The notes beneath the pieces are model-generated. The model did no database searches. It saw only the letters and a list, made by a program, of their open reading frames with translations, and had not been told where the DNA came from. A stretch of 64,000 bases of DNA from Streptomyces alanosinicus. Its GTDB lineage: Bacteria > Actinomycetota > Actinomycetes > Streptomycetales > Streptomycetaceae. How positions within the stretch are numbered: position 1 is the stretch's first letter; every line of letters starts with the position of its first letter. Where the stretch lies: the NCBI RefSeq assembly GCF_014650595.1, contig NZ_BMVG01000032.1, positions 1-64,000 on the forward strand. The letters run 5' to 3'. The translations under genes and the position numbers were made by a program. Shown piece by piece: positions 63,250 through 64,000 of this stretch.

Positions 63250-64000
63250 ATGGCAGCTTCCCCCGCGTACGCACTGATCGCCACCGACCTGGACGGAACG
63301 CTGCTGCGCGGCGACGACACCGTCTCCGAACGGTCGCTCGCCGCGCTCGCGCGGGTGGCGCGGGCCGGCGCCCGGCACCTGGTGGTGACGGGCCGCCCGG
63401 CGCCGCGGGTGCGGCCGCTCCTGGCACACCTCGGCTGCACGGGGCTCGCGGTGTGCGGGCAGGGCGCGCAGGTCTACGACGCCGGATCCGGGCGCCTGTC
63501 GTGGTCGGTCCGGCTGGACCGGGAGCTGGCCGAGACCGCGCTCGGCAAGATCGAGGCGGAGGTGGGGCAGGTCTACGCGGCCGTCGACCAGGACGGCGTG
63601 GACGGGCTCACGCTCATCGAGCCCGGCTATCTGATGCCGCACCCGACCCTGCCTGCGGTGCGGGTCGGCCGGCGCGACGACCTGTGGGACCGGCCTATCA
63701 GCAAGGTGCTGCTGCGCCATGCCGACCTGTCCGACGACGAGTTGGCGGCCATCGCGCGCGCGGTGGTGGGCTCGCTGGCGACGGTCACCATGTCGGGGCC
63801 AGGAACCGTGGAGCTCCAGCCGTCCGGGGTGACCAAGGCGACCGGTCTCGCGCTGGCCGCCGAGCGGCTCGGCATCGATGCGCGCGAGGCCCTGGCGTTC
63901 GGTGACATGCCCAACGACATCCCGATGTTCGAGTGGGCCGGACATGGGGTCGCCATGGCCAACGCGCATCCTGAACTCAAGGCGGTGGCCGATGAGATCA
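63250..64000 (+). CDS. HAD-superfamily hydrolase (Cof/IIB type), 3' end outside window
   Basis: At least 250 aa visible. HAD motif I DLDGTLL (catalytic Asp, about 13-19), motif II VVTGRP, motif III Lys in ISKVLL and VTKATGL, and motif IV FGDMPNDIPMFEWAG are all present. The cap region between motifs II and III is IIB type. It dephosphorylates a sugar or cofactor phosphate; substrate unknown. The frame is open at 64000. Confidence 0.93.
   Translation, partial: MAASPAYALIATDLDGTLLRGDDTVSERSLAALARVARAGARHLVVTGRPAPRVRPLLAHLGCTGLAVCGQGAQVYDAGSGRLSWSVRLDRELAETALGKIEAEVGQVYAAVDQDGVDGLTLIEPGYLMPHPTLPAVRVGRRDDLWDRPISKVLLRHADLSDDELAAIARAVVGSLATVTMSGPGTVELQPSGVTKATGLALAAERLGIDAREALAFGDMPNDIPMFEWAGHGVAMANAHPELKAVADEI

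Overview
The window is high-GC actinomycete chromosome, almost certainly Streptomyces. It shows strong G/C third-position bias, GTG starts with GTGA/ATGA overlaps, futalosine-pathway menaquinone genes, a full 14-gene nuo operon and a Tad-type pilus locus without a secretin. The gene order from mqnC through menG and a geranylgeranyl-reductase-family gene to nuoA-N matches what I recall of the S. coelicolor core chromosome. No tRNA, rRNA, insertion sequence, phage or CRISPR was seen.

Layout. (1) 1-12.9 kb, minus strand: a type VII secretion (T7SS/ESX) block. In transcription order it holds a 357-aa putative membrane-active protein, an RDD membrane protein, an EspG-like protein, a WXG100 protein, a 151-aa unknown, a second WXG-motif protein, a calpain-like cysteine protease with an ESX-like N-terminus, a lipoprotein, an FHA-EccC ATPase, and a Ser/Thr kinase with a beta-propeller. 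(2) 13.1-25.6 kb, plus strand: a Tad/Flp pilus locus (CpaB-like, TadZ, TadA, TadB, TadC, Flp prepilin, three TadE/G-like pseudopilins, prepilin peptidase) plus a 980-aa membrane LysM-BTAD protein. It is interrupted by a minus-strand pair coding for a secreted protein and a lipoprotein. (3) 25.7-33 kb: menaquinone genes (mqnC, menG, a geranylgeranyl-reductase-family flavoprotein) mixed with GNAT, PASTA, peptide deformylase and NlpC/P60 genes, and a remnant of a polysaccharide deacetylase gene. (4) 33.5-49.6 kb: nuoA-N for complex I, with a Rex-type operator in front and a 19-bp-stem terminator behind. (5) 49.8-51.8 kb: recQ. (6) 51.8-56.5 kb, minus strand: a GntR-headed operon for a ferredoxin, an ABC transporter and an AprA-like flavoprotein with HEAT repeats. 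It carries two internal deletions, one fusing a substrate-binding protein to half an ATPase and one breaking the flavoprotein. (7) 56.6-64 kb: an orphan M56 peptidase, a YtrA-type GntR/membrane pair behind a perfect 31-nt palindrome, fumarylacetoacetase, an ATP-grasp enzyme with a flavin oxidoreductase, and a partial HAD phosphatase.

How it fits together. Regions 3 and 4 form a respiratory block: menaquinone is made (MqnC), methylated (MenG), possibly reduced (GGR family) and used as complex I electron acceptor. A candidate NADH/NAD+-sensing operator sits at its head. Regions 1 and 2 are two separate export or surface machines lying head to head. The strongest unusual signals are the T7SS-linked calpain-like protease, the LysM-BTAD pilus-locus protein, and three apparent deletion scars (about 28.2, 53.4 and 54.7 kb). 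All domain calls come from reading motifs and recalling families; no database search was run.
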